Source of the DNA: Duganella sacchari | Lineage (GTDB): Bacteria; Pseudomonadota; Gammaproteobacteria; Burkholderiales; Burkholderiaceae_D | DNA: 64,000 bases | Direction: 5' to 3' | Assembly (NCBI RefSeq): GCF_900143065.1 | Contig: NZ_FRCX01000004.1 | Span: 186,001 to 250,000 of the forward strand | Shown: positions 53,582 to 62,439 of the stretch, one piece after another | Layout: the number at the start of each line of letters is the position of its first letter | Numbering within the stretch: the stretch's first letter is position 1 | Notes under the pieces: model-generated | Told to the model about the DNA's origin: nothing | The model's input: only the letters and a program-made list of their open reading frames with translations | Databases searched by the model: none | Translations under genes and position numbers: made by a program

Positions 53582-54486
53582 GGCTTGTCCATTGCCGCAA
53601 TCGACTGCACTAGGCAGCAGGCCGCCAGCAGATCGGCCGCGCCGCCTGGCGAAAGGCGGTGCCGCACGAAGGTGCGGTGACTGTCGACCGCATGGGCAAG
53701 CCAATTGAGGTTGGCGGTGCCGCCCTGGGCCAGGAAGTGCTGCGCGTGTTCGCGGACGATCTGCGCACCGTGCGGCCCGGCGCGGTGGTAGATGTTGCTG
53801 TCGCTGATGTGGGCCATCAGCGTGTACAGCGTATCGACGCGTTCTTCGGTCACGGTGGCGCCGCGTTCGCGCGAGGCGAGCATGGCGGGCAGGCCGACTT
53901 CAAATACGGATGGCAGGCCCAATGCACCTTCCTCGCGTGCGCCGCTCACCGCATACTGCGCGGCGACGCGCAAGCCATTGCTTGGCGCGGCTCCGGCAGG
54001 GGCGGCGTGCATGGCGAGTTCCTCGCCCCAGCGTATCAGCATCGCAGCGCGCAACGCGGCCGGCGTCATGGGCGTACCTTGCGCGCGGGCGCGGCCAGCA
54101 GTGGCGCACAGCATGCCGAGGCTGAAAATCGCACCGCGGTGGGTGTTGATGCCGCTGGTCGCCTTCAGCATCGCTGTCTCGGCTGCGATGCCCAGCTGCT
54201 TCAGTTGCGCGAACGGTGCGCCATCCCATCCCGCCAGACAGATTTTCCGGAAGTAGTGCCGCAGCGAGAACATGCTGCGCATGAAAGTGCCCGCATCCAT
54301 ATCATCGTGACTGCCGCTGTCTACGGGCGACACCAGGCCAGGCTTGGGATACAGGCATAGCTCCGCGTGCAGGCTGCGCACCGCCAGTCGTGCCACTTCA
54401 CGTGCAAATGCAGTGCGCTCAGCGTGGCTCAGGTGCGGGGCCGGGGTGACGCGTGGCGCTGGCCGCAGGCTGGATTGAGGTATCAC
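53578..54486 (-). CDS. mdcB: Triphosphoribosyl-dephospho-CoA synthase
   Basis: 302 residues. CitG/MdcB-type: RSLHAELCLYPKPGLVSPVDSGSHDDMD, ATSGINTHRGAIFSLG and AHISDSNIYHRAG. It makes the prosthetic-group precursor for MdcC from dephospho-CoA and ATP. Start is GTG at 54486: AGGAGG lies 5 bases upstream and the GTG overlaps the mdcG stop (GTGA). A much longer frame upstream is rejected. Confidence 0.9.
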   Translation of the reverse strand: MIPQSSLRPAPRVTPAPHLSHAERTAFAREVARLAVRSLHAELCLYPKPGLVSPVDSGSHDDMDAGTFMRSMFSLRHYFRKICLAGWDGAPFAQLKQLGIAAETAMLKATSGINTHRGAIFSLGMLCATAGRARAQGTPMTPAALRAAMLIRWGEELAMHAAPAGAAPSNGLRVAAQYAVSGAREEGALGLPSVFEVGLPAMLASRERGATVTEERVDTLYTLMAHISDSNIYHRAGPHGAQIVREHAQHFLAQGGTANLNWLAHAVDSHRTFVRHRLSPGGAADLLAACCLVQSIAAMDKP

Positions 54487-55157
54487 GAGGCCTCCTGCAA
54501 CGTCGCCAGCAGCGAGGCGGTATCGGCCAGCCGCACGGACTGCAATGCTTTCACCATGACCTTGGCCGGATGCGTCATCGCCAACTGCCATTCTTTCCAC
54601 GATACGGCCTGGCCGCCGGGGAATACGACTTCGCCATCCAGCGGCAGCGACACAGCATGGCGGACCAGTAGCGCGATGCCTTGATCCAGCTGCTGGCGGC
54701 TGGCGGGATGAAACAGCACATCCACATCCGACCTGGGTGAAAGATAAGGCATGCCGGTCAGAGTCTGCATGGCCAGCGATCCATACACGCGCAGACCCAG
54801 AGCGCCCGCTTCCTCGCATAAGGCAGCTAAGCGCTCGCGGAAAGGGCTGGCTGATGGCAAACTGCTGCGCAGCGTGGTCGCGGGCCTTGTCTTGGCGATC
54901 TCCTCCCGGCGCACGCGCAGCGAAATGCGTATCTTGGCGCCGGTGGCTTCGTCCGGCGGCAAAGGCAGGCCCAGACAGACTTCGTCAGGCGCCGCATCGG
55001 CGTCCAGGCGGCGCACCACAAGCGGCCAGTCCTGGCTTTGCCACAGTTTCAGCGCCAGCATATGCTCGTTCTGCGCCGAGCGCATGACCGAGCGCCAGCC
55101 GGCTTCTGTCAGCCAGGCCAGCATGTGCCGCTCAACAGATTCAGTGACGCTGGACAT
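54483..55157 (-). CDS. mdcG: Phosphoribosyl-dephospho-CoA transferase (malonate holo-ACP synthase)
   Basis: 224 residues. The MdcG fold has RHMLAWLTEAGWRSVM at the start, and YGSLAMQTLTGMPYLSPRSDVDVLF as the nucleotidyltransferase-like motif. It attaches the prosthetic group to the MdcC Ser. Start at 55157 is chosen because RHMLAWL aligns with the family N-terminus; it overlaps the end of mdcE by 17 bases. A start at 55178 is also possible. Confidence 0.87.
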   Translation of the reverse strand: MSSVTESVERHMLAWLTEAGWRSVMRSAQNEHMLALKLWQSQDWPLVVRRLDADAAPDEVCLGLPLPPDEATGAKIRISLRVRREEIAKTRPATTLRSSLPSASPFRERLAALCEEAGALGLRVYGSLAMQTLTGMPYLSPRSDVDVLFHPASRQQLDQGIALLVRHAVSLPLDGEVVFPGGQAVSWKEWQLAMTHPAKVMVKALQSVRLADTASLLATLQEAS

Positions 55158-55857
55158 GACCGCCAGAGACCACTGCATCAATCACCGGTTGCGCCAGACG
55201 ACGCCCGCCGCGTTGCAGGCCCAGCGCGCTGCGCTGGTCTCCCTGCGTTTGCTGTGCCAGCGCTGTGCGCAAATGCGCAGCCAGGTCGCCATCCCAGATC
55301 GATTCCAGGCCGCCCATGCGCAGGTAGTTCTCCGGCCCTGGTGCAAACACTGGATTGCTCTGCGCCAGTTCAGTCAGCAGCTCTTCCGGCACCTTGGTGA
55401 TGCGCGCCATGGCGGGCAGGCCCATGACGCGGATGGTCGCATCGGGCAGGGCGTGGCAGGCATCCGCCATCAGGCCGCTGGTGATGAAACCGCCCGACAG
55501 CGCCTGGTCATATACCAGACCGATGATCTTATGGCCCTGGCGGCGGGCCAGGTCCACGCACTTGCCCAGATGCGCCATATAGCTGTTGATGCCTAACATT
55601 TCATCGCGATGACGCAGGCGCTGGCCCTGCGTATCAATCAGCATCACGATCGGCATGCCGGGGAACTCACGTACCGTGCGCAGGATGGCCGTGGCTTGCG
55701 CCAGCGCGATTTCCACGCCGATGGGCGTGTGGCCGGTAGTGCCGATCACCACAACGGCTTTGCCATCCACCTGCGCGCTGCCGCACAGGAAGTCATTCTG
55801 TTCAACGATCGCGTGCCCTTCGGGGAACAGGGCATCGGCCAGTTTTTTCCAATCCAT
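55141..55857 (-). CDS. mdcE: Malonate decarboxylase gamma subunit
   Basis: 238 residues, a crotonase/carboxyltransferase-like fold (VIGTTGHTPIGVEIALAQATAILRTVREFPGMPIVMLIDTQGQ). Forms the decarboxylase with MdcD. GGGAG lies before the ATG at 55857, which is one base after the mdcD stop; a longer upstream frame is rejected. Confidence 0.9.
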   Translation of the reverse strand: MDWKKLADALFPEGHAIVEQNDFLCGSAQVDGKAVVVIGTTGHTPIGVEIALAQATAILRTVREFPGMPIVMLIDTQGQRLRHRDEMLGINSYMAHLGKCVDLARRQGHKIIGLVYDQALSGGFITSGLMADACHALPDATIRVMGLPAMARITKVPEELLTELAQSNPVFAPGPENYLRMGGLESIWDGDLAAHLRTALAQQTQGDQRSALGLQRGGRRLAQPVIDAVVSGGHVQRH

Positions 55858-55858
55858 C

Positions 55859-56764
55859 TCAGACTCCCTGGCGGTGGGTTGCCGCCGCCGCGATAAAACT
55901 GTCGACGTCCAGCATGGGAATGTTGGACGCATCGGGCATCTGCATTGCGCTCCAGATATCCACCGGATCGGGCAGGGCGCCATAGTTGTTCAGGCGTGCT
56001 TCCAGCATCTGCTGTTCTGCTTCCAGCGCCGCCAGCGTCAACCCGGTTGGCGTGCCGTCCAGTGTGGCGACCGCTTCCTGCACGGCAGCGCGGAAGGCCG
56101 CCATGTCGTCGGCGACGATGCGCTGGCAATCGCCCAGCAGATAGCGGTGCTTGCCGCCGGAGGTGCGCCACACGAGCGCGCGGTCGCGCGAATCGAATTC
56201 CTCCACGCCGCTGGCCGTTTCAATCACTTCCGGGCCGGACATGGCCAGACGTCCTTCTTCCGACATGACGATCATATTGGCGCAGCGCGTGACGATGCCC
56301 ATGCCGCCAAACGCGCCATTGGCGCCGCCCACCAGTGCGATCACGGGAATGCCGGCGTCGCGCGCATCAAGCAGCGCGCGCATGACTTCCGACACGGCGA
56401 TCAGGCCGGCGTTGGCTTCGTGCAGGCGCACGCCGCCTGATTCCACCAGCAGCACCACCGCCGCCACCTTGTCGGCAACCGCCTTGCGCAGCAGGCCGAC
56501 CAGTTTGGCGCCATGCACCTCGCCGACGGCGCCGCCCATGAAAGCGCCTTCCTGTGCTGCGACGTACACCGGCACGCCGCCCAGCAGCGCACGGCCGATG
56601 GCCACGCCATCGTCAAATGCCACCGGCGCATTCAACTGTGCCAGGTGCGGGCTGGTGATGCGGGCGGACGGCGGAATGAACTCTTCAAAGCTGCCGGCGT
56701 CGAACAAATGCTGCAAACGCTCGCGTGCAGTCGCTTCCTGATAACTGACAGGTCGGCTCATCAT
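55859..56764 (-). CDS. mdcD: Malonate decarboxylase beta subunit
   Basis: 301 residues, a carboxyltransferase-type subunit (ARERLQHLFDAGSFEEF, VLLVESGGVRLHEANAGL, VGGANGAFGGMGIVTRCANMIVMSEEGRLAMSGPEVIE). With MdcE it removes CO2 from malonyl-S-MdcC. The ATG at 56764 overlaps the mdcC stop (ATGA). Confidence 0.93.
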   Translation of the reverse strand: MMSRPVSYQEATARERLQHLFDAGSFEEFIPPSARITSPHLAQLNAPVAFDDGVAIGRALLGGVPVYVAAQEGAFMGGAVGEVHGAKLVGLLRKAVADKVAAVVLLVESGGVRLHEANAGLIAVSEVMRALLDARDAGIPVIALVGGANGAFGGMGIVTRCANMIVMSEEGRLAMSGPEVIETASGVEEFDSRDRALVWRTSGGKHRYLLGDCQRIVADDMAAFRAAVQEAVATLDGTPTGLTLAALEAEQQMLEARLNNYGALPDPVDIWSAMQMPDASNIPMLDVDSFIAAAATHRQGV

Positions 56765-57072
56765 GCATCTCCCAGCATGGTTTGCACCGCCTGGTCCATG
56801 CGCAGGCTGACCACGGCCGGCGTGGCGCCCATGTCGTTGATCGAGATGCGGGTATCGGCCAGCAGCCAGCGCTGGTGGAAATCGCGCATCACGGCTTCCC
56901 AGATCGGCCCAAAGCCGACAGCGGCCGTGCTGATCTCAATGGTGCAGGCGCCGTTCAAGTCAGCTGGCTCGATCAGCACTTCCAGATTGCCCGAGCCGAC
57001 CACGCCCACCACTTCGGGGGGCGCGGTGAGGCGACGGCTGCCTTGTTCAAATCGATAGTTCAGGGTTTCCAT
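56761..57072 (-). CDS. mdcC: Malonate decarboxylase acyl carrier protein (delta)
   Basis: 103 residues. The prosthetic-group Ser is in GVVGSGNLEVLIEP (S27). Carries malonyl and acetyl as thioesters of the phosphoribosyl-dephospho-CoA arm. AAGGAG lies 8 bases before the ATG at 57072; an upstream open frame runs antisense-like through mdcA and is rejected. Confidence 0.92.
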   Translation of the reverse strand: METLNYRFEQGSRRLTAPPEVVGVVGSGNLEVLIEPADLNGACTIEISTAAVGFGPIWEAVMRDFHQRWLLADTRISINDMGATPAVVSLRMDQAVQTMLGDA

Positions 57073-57083
57073 CTTTGTGCTCC

Positions 57084-58736
57084 TTACCAGTTGCGGAAAC
57101 GCTTGGGCGGATTGTACAAACCGCCCGATGCGCGCACCAGGTCTTTCATGTTGCGGGCAGCCAGCAGGTCGCGCGTGGCCATGCGCTTGTCGATGCCCAG
57201 GTCTTCGGCGCGGGTGATGATGCCACGGTCGCGCAGGTTTTCCGCCATGCGCTGGTCGCGGCCCAGTCCGACCGGCGTGTAGCCCGCCACGCCGCGTATC
57301 GCCTGCTCGCGCTCCTCGTCGGTGCGGCACAGCAGCAGGTTGGCGATGCCTTCCTCGGTCAGGATGTGGGTGACGTCATCGCCGTAAATCATCACCGGCG
57401 GGATGGCCATTTTGGCCTGTTCCATGAGCGTCCATGCATCCAGCTTGTCAACGAAGGCCGGCTGCATATGCTCACGGAAGGTCTCGACCATCTGTACCAC
57501 CAGCTTCTGGCCGCGCGGGATGGTGTTGCGGCCTTCGCGCGCCTGCTGGCCGGCTTTCAGCCATGCCGGGCTGGCGTGACGGCGGCCGCGCGCATCGGCG
57601 CCCATGTTGGAGGCGCCGCCGAAGCCGGAGATGCGGCCAGCCGTCGCGGTGGAGGAGTTACCCTGCAAGTCGATCTGCAAGGTCGAGCCGATGAACATGT
57701 CGCAGGCATAGTGACCGGCGGCCTGACACATGGCGCGGTTGCTGCGCATGGTGCCGTCCGGACCGATGGCGAAAACGTCTGGCCGCGCGTGGATGTAGTC
57801 TTCCATGCCCAGTTCGGAGCCAAAGGAATGCACCGAGCTGACAAAGCCTGCTTCAATGGCGGGTATCAGTGCCGGATGAGGATTCAGCGCCCAGTGCTTG
57901 CCGATCTTGCCGCGCAGGCCGAGCGACTCCGCATAGGTCGGCAGCAGCAGCTCGATGGCCGCCGTATCGAAGCCGATGCCGTGGTTCAGGCGCTGCACTT
58001 CGTATTCTGCATAGATGCCTTTAATTGCCATCATCGCCATCAGCACCTGGATCTCGGAAATCTGCGCCGGATCGCGCGTGAACAACGGCTCGATGTAATA
58101 GGGACGCGGCGACTGCACCACAAAGTCCACCCAGTCGCCTGGCACGTCCACGCGCGGCACCTTGTCCACCAGCTTGTTCACCTGGACGATGACGATGCCT
58201 TGCTTGAACGCCGTGGCCTCCACGATGGCAGGCGTGTCCTCGGTGTTCGGGCCGGTGTACAGATTGCCGTGACGGTCAGCCGCTTCCGCCGCGATCAGGC
58301 ACACGCGCGGCGGCAGGTCGATGAAGTAGCGGCTGAACAGCTCCAGATAGGTATGGATGGCGCCGATATTCAGCTTGCCGGCCGATGCCAGCCGCGCCAC
58401 GCGCGCCGCCTGCGGACCGGAGAACGAGAAATCCAGCCGTGCGGCGACCCCGCGCTCGAAGACATCCAGATGCTCCGGCAGCGCCAGCACCGACTGCAGC
58501 ATGTGCAGGTTGTTGACACGTTCCGGATTCAGGTGGGCCAGCGCATGGCCGAGGAAATCGGCCTGCTTCTGGTTATTGCCTTCAAGGCAAACGCGGTCGC
58601 CGCATTCGATAACCGCATGCAGCAGATCGGCGATGCGCGCTGCTGGCAGGCTTTTGCCATCCAGTTCGCTGCCGAGCGCCGCGCGGGCGCGCTGCAATCG
58701 CGCCTCGCGATTTTGCTGCAAGGTGTTCCAGGACAT
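57084..58736 (-). CDS. mdcA: Malonate decarboxylase alpha subunit (acyl transferase)
   Basis: 550 residues, the usual length. CoA-transferase-like fold with NPERVNNLHMLQSVLALPEHLDVFE and VKAGQQAREGRNTIPRGQKLVVQMVETFREH. It transfers malonate onto acetyl-S-MdcC to release acetate. The ATG at 58736 is one base after the dctM stop. Confidence 0.93.
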   Translation of the reverse strand: MSWNTLQQNREARLQRARAALGSELDGKSLPAARIADLLHAVIECGDRVCLEGNNQKQADFLGHALAHLNPERVNNLHMLQSVLALPEHLDVFERGVAARLDFSFSGPQAARVARLASAGKLNIGAIHTYLELFSRYFIDLPPRVCLIAAEAADRHGNLYTGPNTEDTPAIVEATAFKQGIVIVQVNKLVDKVPRVDVPGDWVDFVVQSPRPYYIEPLFTRDPAQISEIQVLMAMMAIKGIYAEYEVQRLNHGIGFDTAAIELLLPTYAESLGLRGKIGKHWALNPHPALIPAIEAGFVSSVHSFGSELGMEDYIHARPDVFAIGPDGTMRSNRAMCQAAGHYACDMFIGSTLQIDLQGNSSTATAGRISGFGGASNMGADARGRRHASPAWLKAGQQAREGRNTIPRGQKLVVQMVETFREHMQPAFVDKLDAWTLMEQAKMAIPPVMIYGDDVTHILTEEGIANLLLCRTDEEREQAIRGVAGYTPVGLGRDQRMAENLRDRGIITRAEDLGIDKRMATRDLLAARNMKDLVRASGGLYNPPKRFRNW

Positions 58737-58737
58737 T

Positions 58738-60087
58738 TTATTTTGCTCCCATAATCATGTCAGGCAGGCCGGTTGCAATCGAGGGGAAGAAGCACAGCAG
58801 CAGCACCGCGACCACCATCAGCAACAGGAACGGGAACACGCCCCAGATCACATCCTTGAGCGGAATGTCCGGCGCAATGTTCTTGATGACGAAAATATTC
58901 AGGCCGACCGGTGGATGGATCAACCCCATCTCCATCACCACCGTCATCACGATGCCGAACCAGATCAGGTCAAAGCCTGCTTCGCGCAGCGGCGGCAGGA
59001 TGATCGGTGCTGTCATCAGGATGATGGAAACCGGCGGCAGGAAGAAGCCGAACACGATCACCATGCATAGTATCACCGCCAGCAGCACCCATTTGGACAG
59101 GTGCAGGCTGACTACCCACGCCGCGGCCGACTGGCTGATGTGCAGGTAGCTCATCACGTAGGAGTACAGCAGCGACATGCCGATGATCAGTAATAGCATG
59201 GTCGATTCCTTGATCGAGGAACCAAGGATGGGCGACAAGTCCTTCGGCTTCCACACGCCGTAGATCACGGCCAGCAGCGCCATGGCCAGCAGCGCACCCA
59301 GTCCCGCCGTTTCCGATGGGGTAGCGAAGCCGCCGTACAGTGCGACCATCACGCCGATCAGCAGCACGATGAACGGCAGCACGCGTGGCAGCATCTCCAC
59401 TTTTTCTTTCAGCGTGAAGTGTTCGTCTTCCAGATAGGCCGATTTCTCGCCGCCTTTCTGGTAGATGTCCAGCGCCATGCGGTATTCCTTGCGGGCGCGG
59501 TACACGGCGTAACCGGCAAACAGCACCACCAGCAGGATGCCGGGGCCGATCCCGGCCAGGAACAGGCGGCCCAGCGATTGTTCCGCAGCGACCGCGTACA
59601 GGATCATGGTGATCGATGGCGGCAGCAGGATGCCCAGCGTGCCGCCCGCCGCGATGATGCCTGCGGCGAAGCCTGGCGAGTAGCCGCGCTTGCGCATTTC
59701 CGGGATGCCGGCCGAGCCGATGGCCGAGCAGGTAGCAGGCGAGGAGCCGGCCATGGCGGCAAACAGCGCGCACGCAAATACGTTGGCGATGCCCAGTCCA
59801 CCGGGGATCTTGTGCATCCAGGTGTGGATCGCCGAATACAGGTCGCGGCCGGCCGGCGATTTGCCGATGGCGGCGCCCTTCAGAATAAACAGCGGAATCG
59901 ACAGCAGCGTGATCGACGCCATCTCTTCGTAAACGTTCTGGGTAACCGTATCCAGCGACGATGCCGGCATGAAGAAGTACATAAAGCCGGTGGCCACGAT
60001 GCCTAGCGCGAAGGCAATCGGCATCCCGGAAAACATCACCACCAGCGTGACGGCGCCGTACAGCGCGCCCAAGGTCAGTTCACTCAT
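58738..60087 (-). CDS. dctM: TRAP transporter large permease
   Basis: 449 residues, about twelve helices, typical DctM: MPIAFALGIVATGFMYFFM, SIPLFILKGAAIGKS, AGSSPATCSAIGSAGIPEM. Carries the substrate with a Na+ gradient. Its start overlaps the dctQ stop (ATGA); context makes malonate the expected substrate. Confidence 0.92.
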   Translation of the reverse strand: MSELTLGALYGAVTLVVMFSGMPIAFALGIVATGFMYFFMPASSLDTVTQNVYEEMASITLLSIPLFILKGAAIGKSPAGRDLYSAIHTWMHKIPGGLGIANVFACALFAAMAGSSPATCSAIGSAGIPEMRKRGYSPGFAAGIIAAGGTLGILLPPSITMILYAVAAEQSLGRLFLAGIGPGILLVVLFAGYAVYRARKEYRMALDIYQKGGEKSAYLEDEHFTLKEKVEMLPRVLPFIVLLIGVMVALYGGFATPSETAGLGALLAMALLAVIYGVWKPKDLSPILGSSIKESTMLLLIIGMSLLYSYVMSYLHISQSAAAWVVSLHLSKWVLLAVILCMVIVFGFFLPPVSIILMTAPIILPPLREAGFDLIWFGIVMTVVMEMGLIHPPVGLNIFVIKNIAPDIPLKDVIWGVFPFLLLMVVAVLLLCFFPSIATGLPDMIMGAK

Positions 60088-60641
60088 GCTGCATGCTCCG
60101 GTTTATTGGTGATGCGGGCCAGCGTTTGCAACAGCAGCTGCAAGGTCAGCAGCGTCATGCCGGCGGCCATCATGGAGTAGGGTATCCACAGCGGCGGTGC
60201 AAAAGTAGAGGAGGTGGTCTGGCCATCGACCCACGCTTCATGGAACAGCATCCACGACTTCCAGGTAAAGAAGGCGCAGAACAGCGTCGAGGCCAGGTCG
60301 ACCACGAACAGGCGGATCGCGTTCACGCGGCGCGGCAGCAAGCCCGCAATCGCTTCAATGCCGATATGGCCGCGATGGTACTGGACGTAGGCGGTGCAGA
60401 AAAAGGTCACGCCGACCAGCATGAATACCGATGCCTCGTCCTGCCAGTCGGTCGGCGCCTTGAAGAAGTAGCGCGACACGACTGAGTAAGTCAGCACCAG
60501 CGCCGTCAGCACCAGGGCGATCATGGACAGCACCATGAGCGCGCGATTGAGCTTGTCCAGCCACGCCGTCAACAAGGCGATGACGGCGTTGTCCGGCGGC
60601 GCCGGACCGCGCGATGGCGTGAGTTCGACGCCGTGGCTCAC
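60084..60641 (-). CDS. dctQ: TRAP transporter small permease
   Basis: 185 residues, four helices, DctQ-like (YSVVSRYFFKAPTDWQDEASVFMLVG, FFTWKSWMLFHEAWVDGQ). Start is GTG at 60641, overlapping the dctP stop (GTGA), with GGAG 8 bases upstream. Confidence 0.88.
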   Translation of the reverse strand: MSHGVELTPSRGPAPPDNAVIALLTAWLDKLNRALMVLSMIALVLTALVLTYSVVSRYFFKAPTDWQDEASVFMLVGVTFFCTAYVQYHRGHIGIEAIAGLLPRRVNAIRLFVVDLASTLFCAFFTWKSWMLFHEAWVDGQTTSSTFAPPLWIPYSMMAAGMTLLTLQLLLQTLARITNKPEHAA

Positions 60642-61660
60642 AGGGTTTTCTCCGCCAGCTTCAGCAGGTTGGCGCAGCTTGGATTTTTCTCGCTGTAGTC
60701 TTTCCATGCGGTGGCCTTGGCGATGGCCTGCCATTTTTTCAGTGCGGCCGGGTTCATATCCACCACCTTGGAACCAGTCTTCTGGTAGACGTTGGCGACT
60801 TGCTGGTCGTCTTCCTTGGACGATTTGAGCGCGAAGGCTTCCAGTTCGGCGCCGACCGCCAGGATCATCTGCTGCTGGTCCTTGGGCAGACGGTCGAAGA
60901 TGGAACGCGACATCATGAGCGGCTCCAGCATGAACCAGTAGGAACCGGCGCGCGCCGTGGTCAGCGCTTTCGATACTTCCTCAAGCCGGAACGAGATCAG
61001 CGAAGTGGAGGAGGTCAGCGCGGCTTCCATCGCGCCGGTCTGCATGGCGGCGTAGATTTCGTTGGATGGCAGCGTGACTACGGCGGCGCCGGCGGCTTTC
61101 AGCATCAGGTCCATCTCGCGCGAACCGCCACGGATTTTCATGCCCTTGGCATCGTCCGGGTCCACCACCGGCTTGCCGCGCGAGGCCATGCCGCCGCCCT
61201 GCCAGATCCAGCTGACCATCACAATGCCCTTGTCGTACAGGATGCGCGCGAGCTCCTTGCCCACTTCCGCATTCTTCCAGCCGTAGGCCTGGTCATACGA
61301 TGTCACCAGGCCAGGCATCAGGCCGATGTTCACTTCCGGGACTTCGCCGCCCGCGTACGATAGCGGCACCAGCGACAGATCCAGCGCGCCCTTGCGCATG
61401 GCGGAGAACTGGGCATTGGTCTTCATCAGCGAGGAGCCGGGATAGACCGCGAACTTGAGCGCGCCCTTGGAGCGCTTCTCCACTTCGGCGGCAAACATGC
61501 GGGTCAGGCGGTCGCGGAAATCGCCCTCGGTGAGGGTGCCGCCGGGGAATTGGTGGGAAATCTTGAGCGCGGTTTGCGCCCAGGCTGGTTGCAACAACAA
61601 CGGGCTGGTGGCCAGAGCGGCGATGCTTGCCAGAGCGGACCTGCGGGTGATAGCAGTCAT
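60638..61660 (-). CDS. dctP: TRAP transporter solute-binding protein
   Basis: 340 residues with a Tat-like signal (TRRSALASIAALATS...PAWAQ). DctP fold: ALKISHQFPGGTLTEGDFRDRL, KIRGGSREMDLMLKAAGAAVVTLPSNEIYAAMQTGAMEAA. Binds malonate or a related dicarboxylate in the periplasm. Start 61660 chosen because GGAGG lies upstream. First gene of the malonate operon. Confidence 0.92.
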   Translation of the reverse strand: MTAITRRSALASIAALATSPLLLQPAWAQTALKISHQFPGGTLTEGDFRDRLTRMFAAEVEKRSKGALKFAVYPGSSLMKTNAQFSAMRKGALDLSLVPLSYAGGEVPEVNIGLMPGLVTSYDQAYGWKNAEVGKELARILYDKGIVMVSWIWQGGGMASRGKPVVDPDDAKGMKIRGGSREMDLMLKAAGAAVVTLPSNEIYAAMQTGAMEAALTSSTSLISFRLEEVSKALTTARAGSYWFMLEPLMMSRSIFDRLPKDQQQMILAVGAELEAFALKSSKEDDQQVANVYQKTGSKVVDMNPAALKKWQAIAKATAWKDYSEKNPSCANLLKLAEKTL

Positions 61661-61727
61661 ACTTTCCTCCAAGGAGTTGATGTCCAGAAATATTATCGAT
61701 ATCGCACTTGATATGCAATCCTCTTTT

Positions 61728-61741
61728 TCGTGTATACAAGA
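61728..61741. promoter_or_regulatory. Candidate operator for the malonate GntR regulator
   Basis: TCGTGTATACAAGA (minus-strand TCTTGTATACACGA) with the TGTATACA palindrome at its centre. It matches the MatR operator of rhizobial malonate loci as I recall it. It overlaps the -10/+1 of the mdc promoter and sits just upstream of the -35 of the regulator gene, fitting repression of both. Confidence 0.6.
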
Positions 61742-61766
61742 ATAGCGGTTGCGAATACATTGTCAA
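61739..61766 (-). promoter_or_regulatory. Candidate promoter of the malonate operon
   Basis: Minus-strand -35 TTGACA (61761-61766), 16-base spacer, -10 TATTCT (61739-61744). The predicted start falls inside the operator palindrome, about 70 bases before the dctP ATG. Confidence 0.5.
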
Positions 61767-61776
61767 GCGATATAAT
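61749..61776 (+). promoter_or_regulatory. Candidate promoter of the gntR gene, leaderless
   Basis: Plus-strand -35 TTGCGA (61749-61754), 16-base spacer, -10 TATAAT (61771-61776). The ATG begins 7 bases after the -10, so transcription and translation start at the same A. No Shine-Dalgarno is present. Confidence 0.55.
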
Positions 61777-61782
61777 GTGACC

Positions 61783-62436
61783 ATGACTACTCACTCCGCC
61801 ACCTTGCGTGAACAAATCGAAGAGATGATCGCTGTCGGCGAGCTCAAGCCAGGGCAGCATCTGGACGAAACCGAACTCGCCACGCGTTTCGGTGTGTCGC
61901 GCACGCCGATCCGGGAGACGCTGATACAGCTGTCCTCGATGGGGCTGGTGGTGATCCGTCCACGGCGCGGCGCCATTGTGGCCGAGCTGGGACCGCAGCA
62001 GCTGGTGGAGATGTTTGAAGTGATGTCGGAACTGGAAGCGACCTGCGGCCGCCTGGCCGCGCGCCGCATGACGCCGGCCGAGCAGCAGGCCCTGTTGGCC
62101 GCGCACCAGGCCTGCCAGCAGGCGCTGGAAGCGCAGGAGCCGGATGCCTACTACTACAAGAACGAGGTATTCCACGAGGCGATCTACGCCGGCAGCCATA
62201 ACCAGTTTTTGATCGAGCAGACGCGCGCGCTATATCGCCGCCTGCGTCCTTACCGCCGCCTGCAACTGCGGGTGCGCAATCGCCTGACCAATTCCTACAG
62301 CGAGCACGATGGGGTGGTGAAAGCCATCCTGGATGGTGATGGCGAGCTGGCCGCGCAGCTGCTGCGCGAGCATGTCATGATACAGGGCCAGCGCTTCTCG
62401 GACTTGATGGCGTCCCTGCCGCAGCTGGCCGCGTAA
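61783..62436 (+). CDS. GntR-family (FCD) regulator of malonate use
   Basis: 217 residues. Winged HTH (LREQIEEMIAVGELKPGQHLDETELATRFGVSRTPIRETLIQL) plus an FCD effector domain (MFEVMSELEATCGRLAARRM, VFHEAIYAGSHNQFL, HDGVVKAILDGDGELAAQLLREHV). FCD regulators often sense the substrate's own metabolite. Divergent from the malonate operon, so it is the probable MatR/MdcY-like regulator. The mRNA appears leaderless. Confidence 0.9.
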   Translation: MTTHSATLREQIEEMIAVGELKPGQHLDETELATRFGVSRTPIRETLIQLSSMGLVVIRPRRGAIVAELGPQQLVEMFEVMSELEATCGRLAARRMTPAEQQALLAAHQACQQALEAQEPDAYYYKNEVFHEAIYAGSHNQFLIEQTRALYRRLRPYRRLQLRVRNRLTNSYSEHDGVVKAILDGDGELAAQLLREHVMIQGQRFSDLMASLPQLAA

Positions 62437-62439
62437 GGC

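Noticed and set aside
54487..54819. Longer N-terminus for mdcB
   Set aside because: It lies inside mdcG and lacks family sequence; GTG 54486 has a strong AGGAGG and couples to the mdcG stop.
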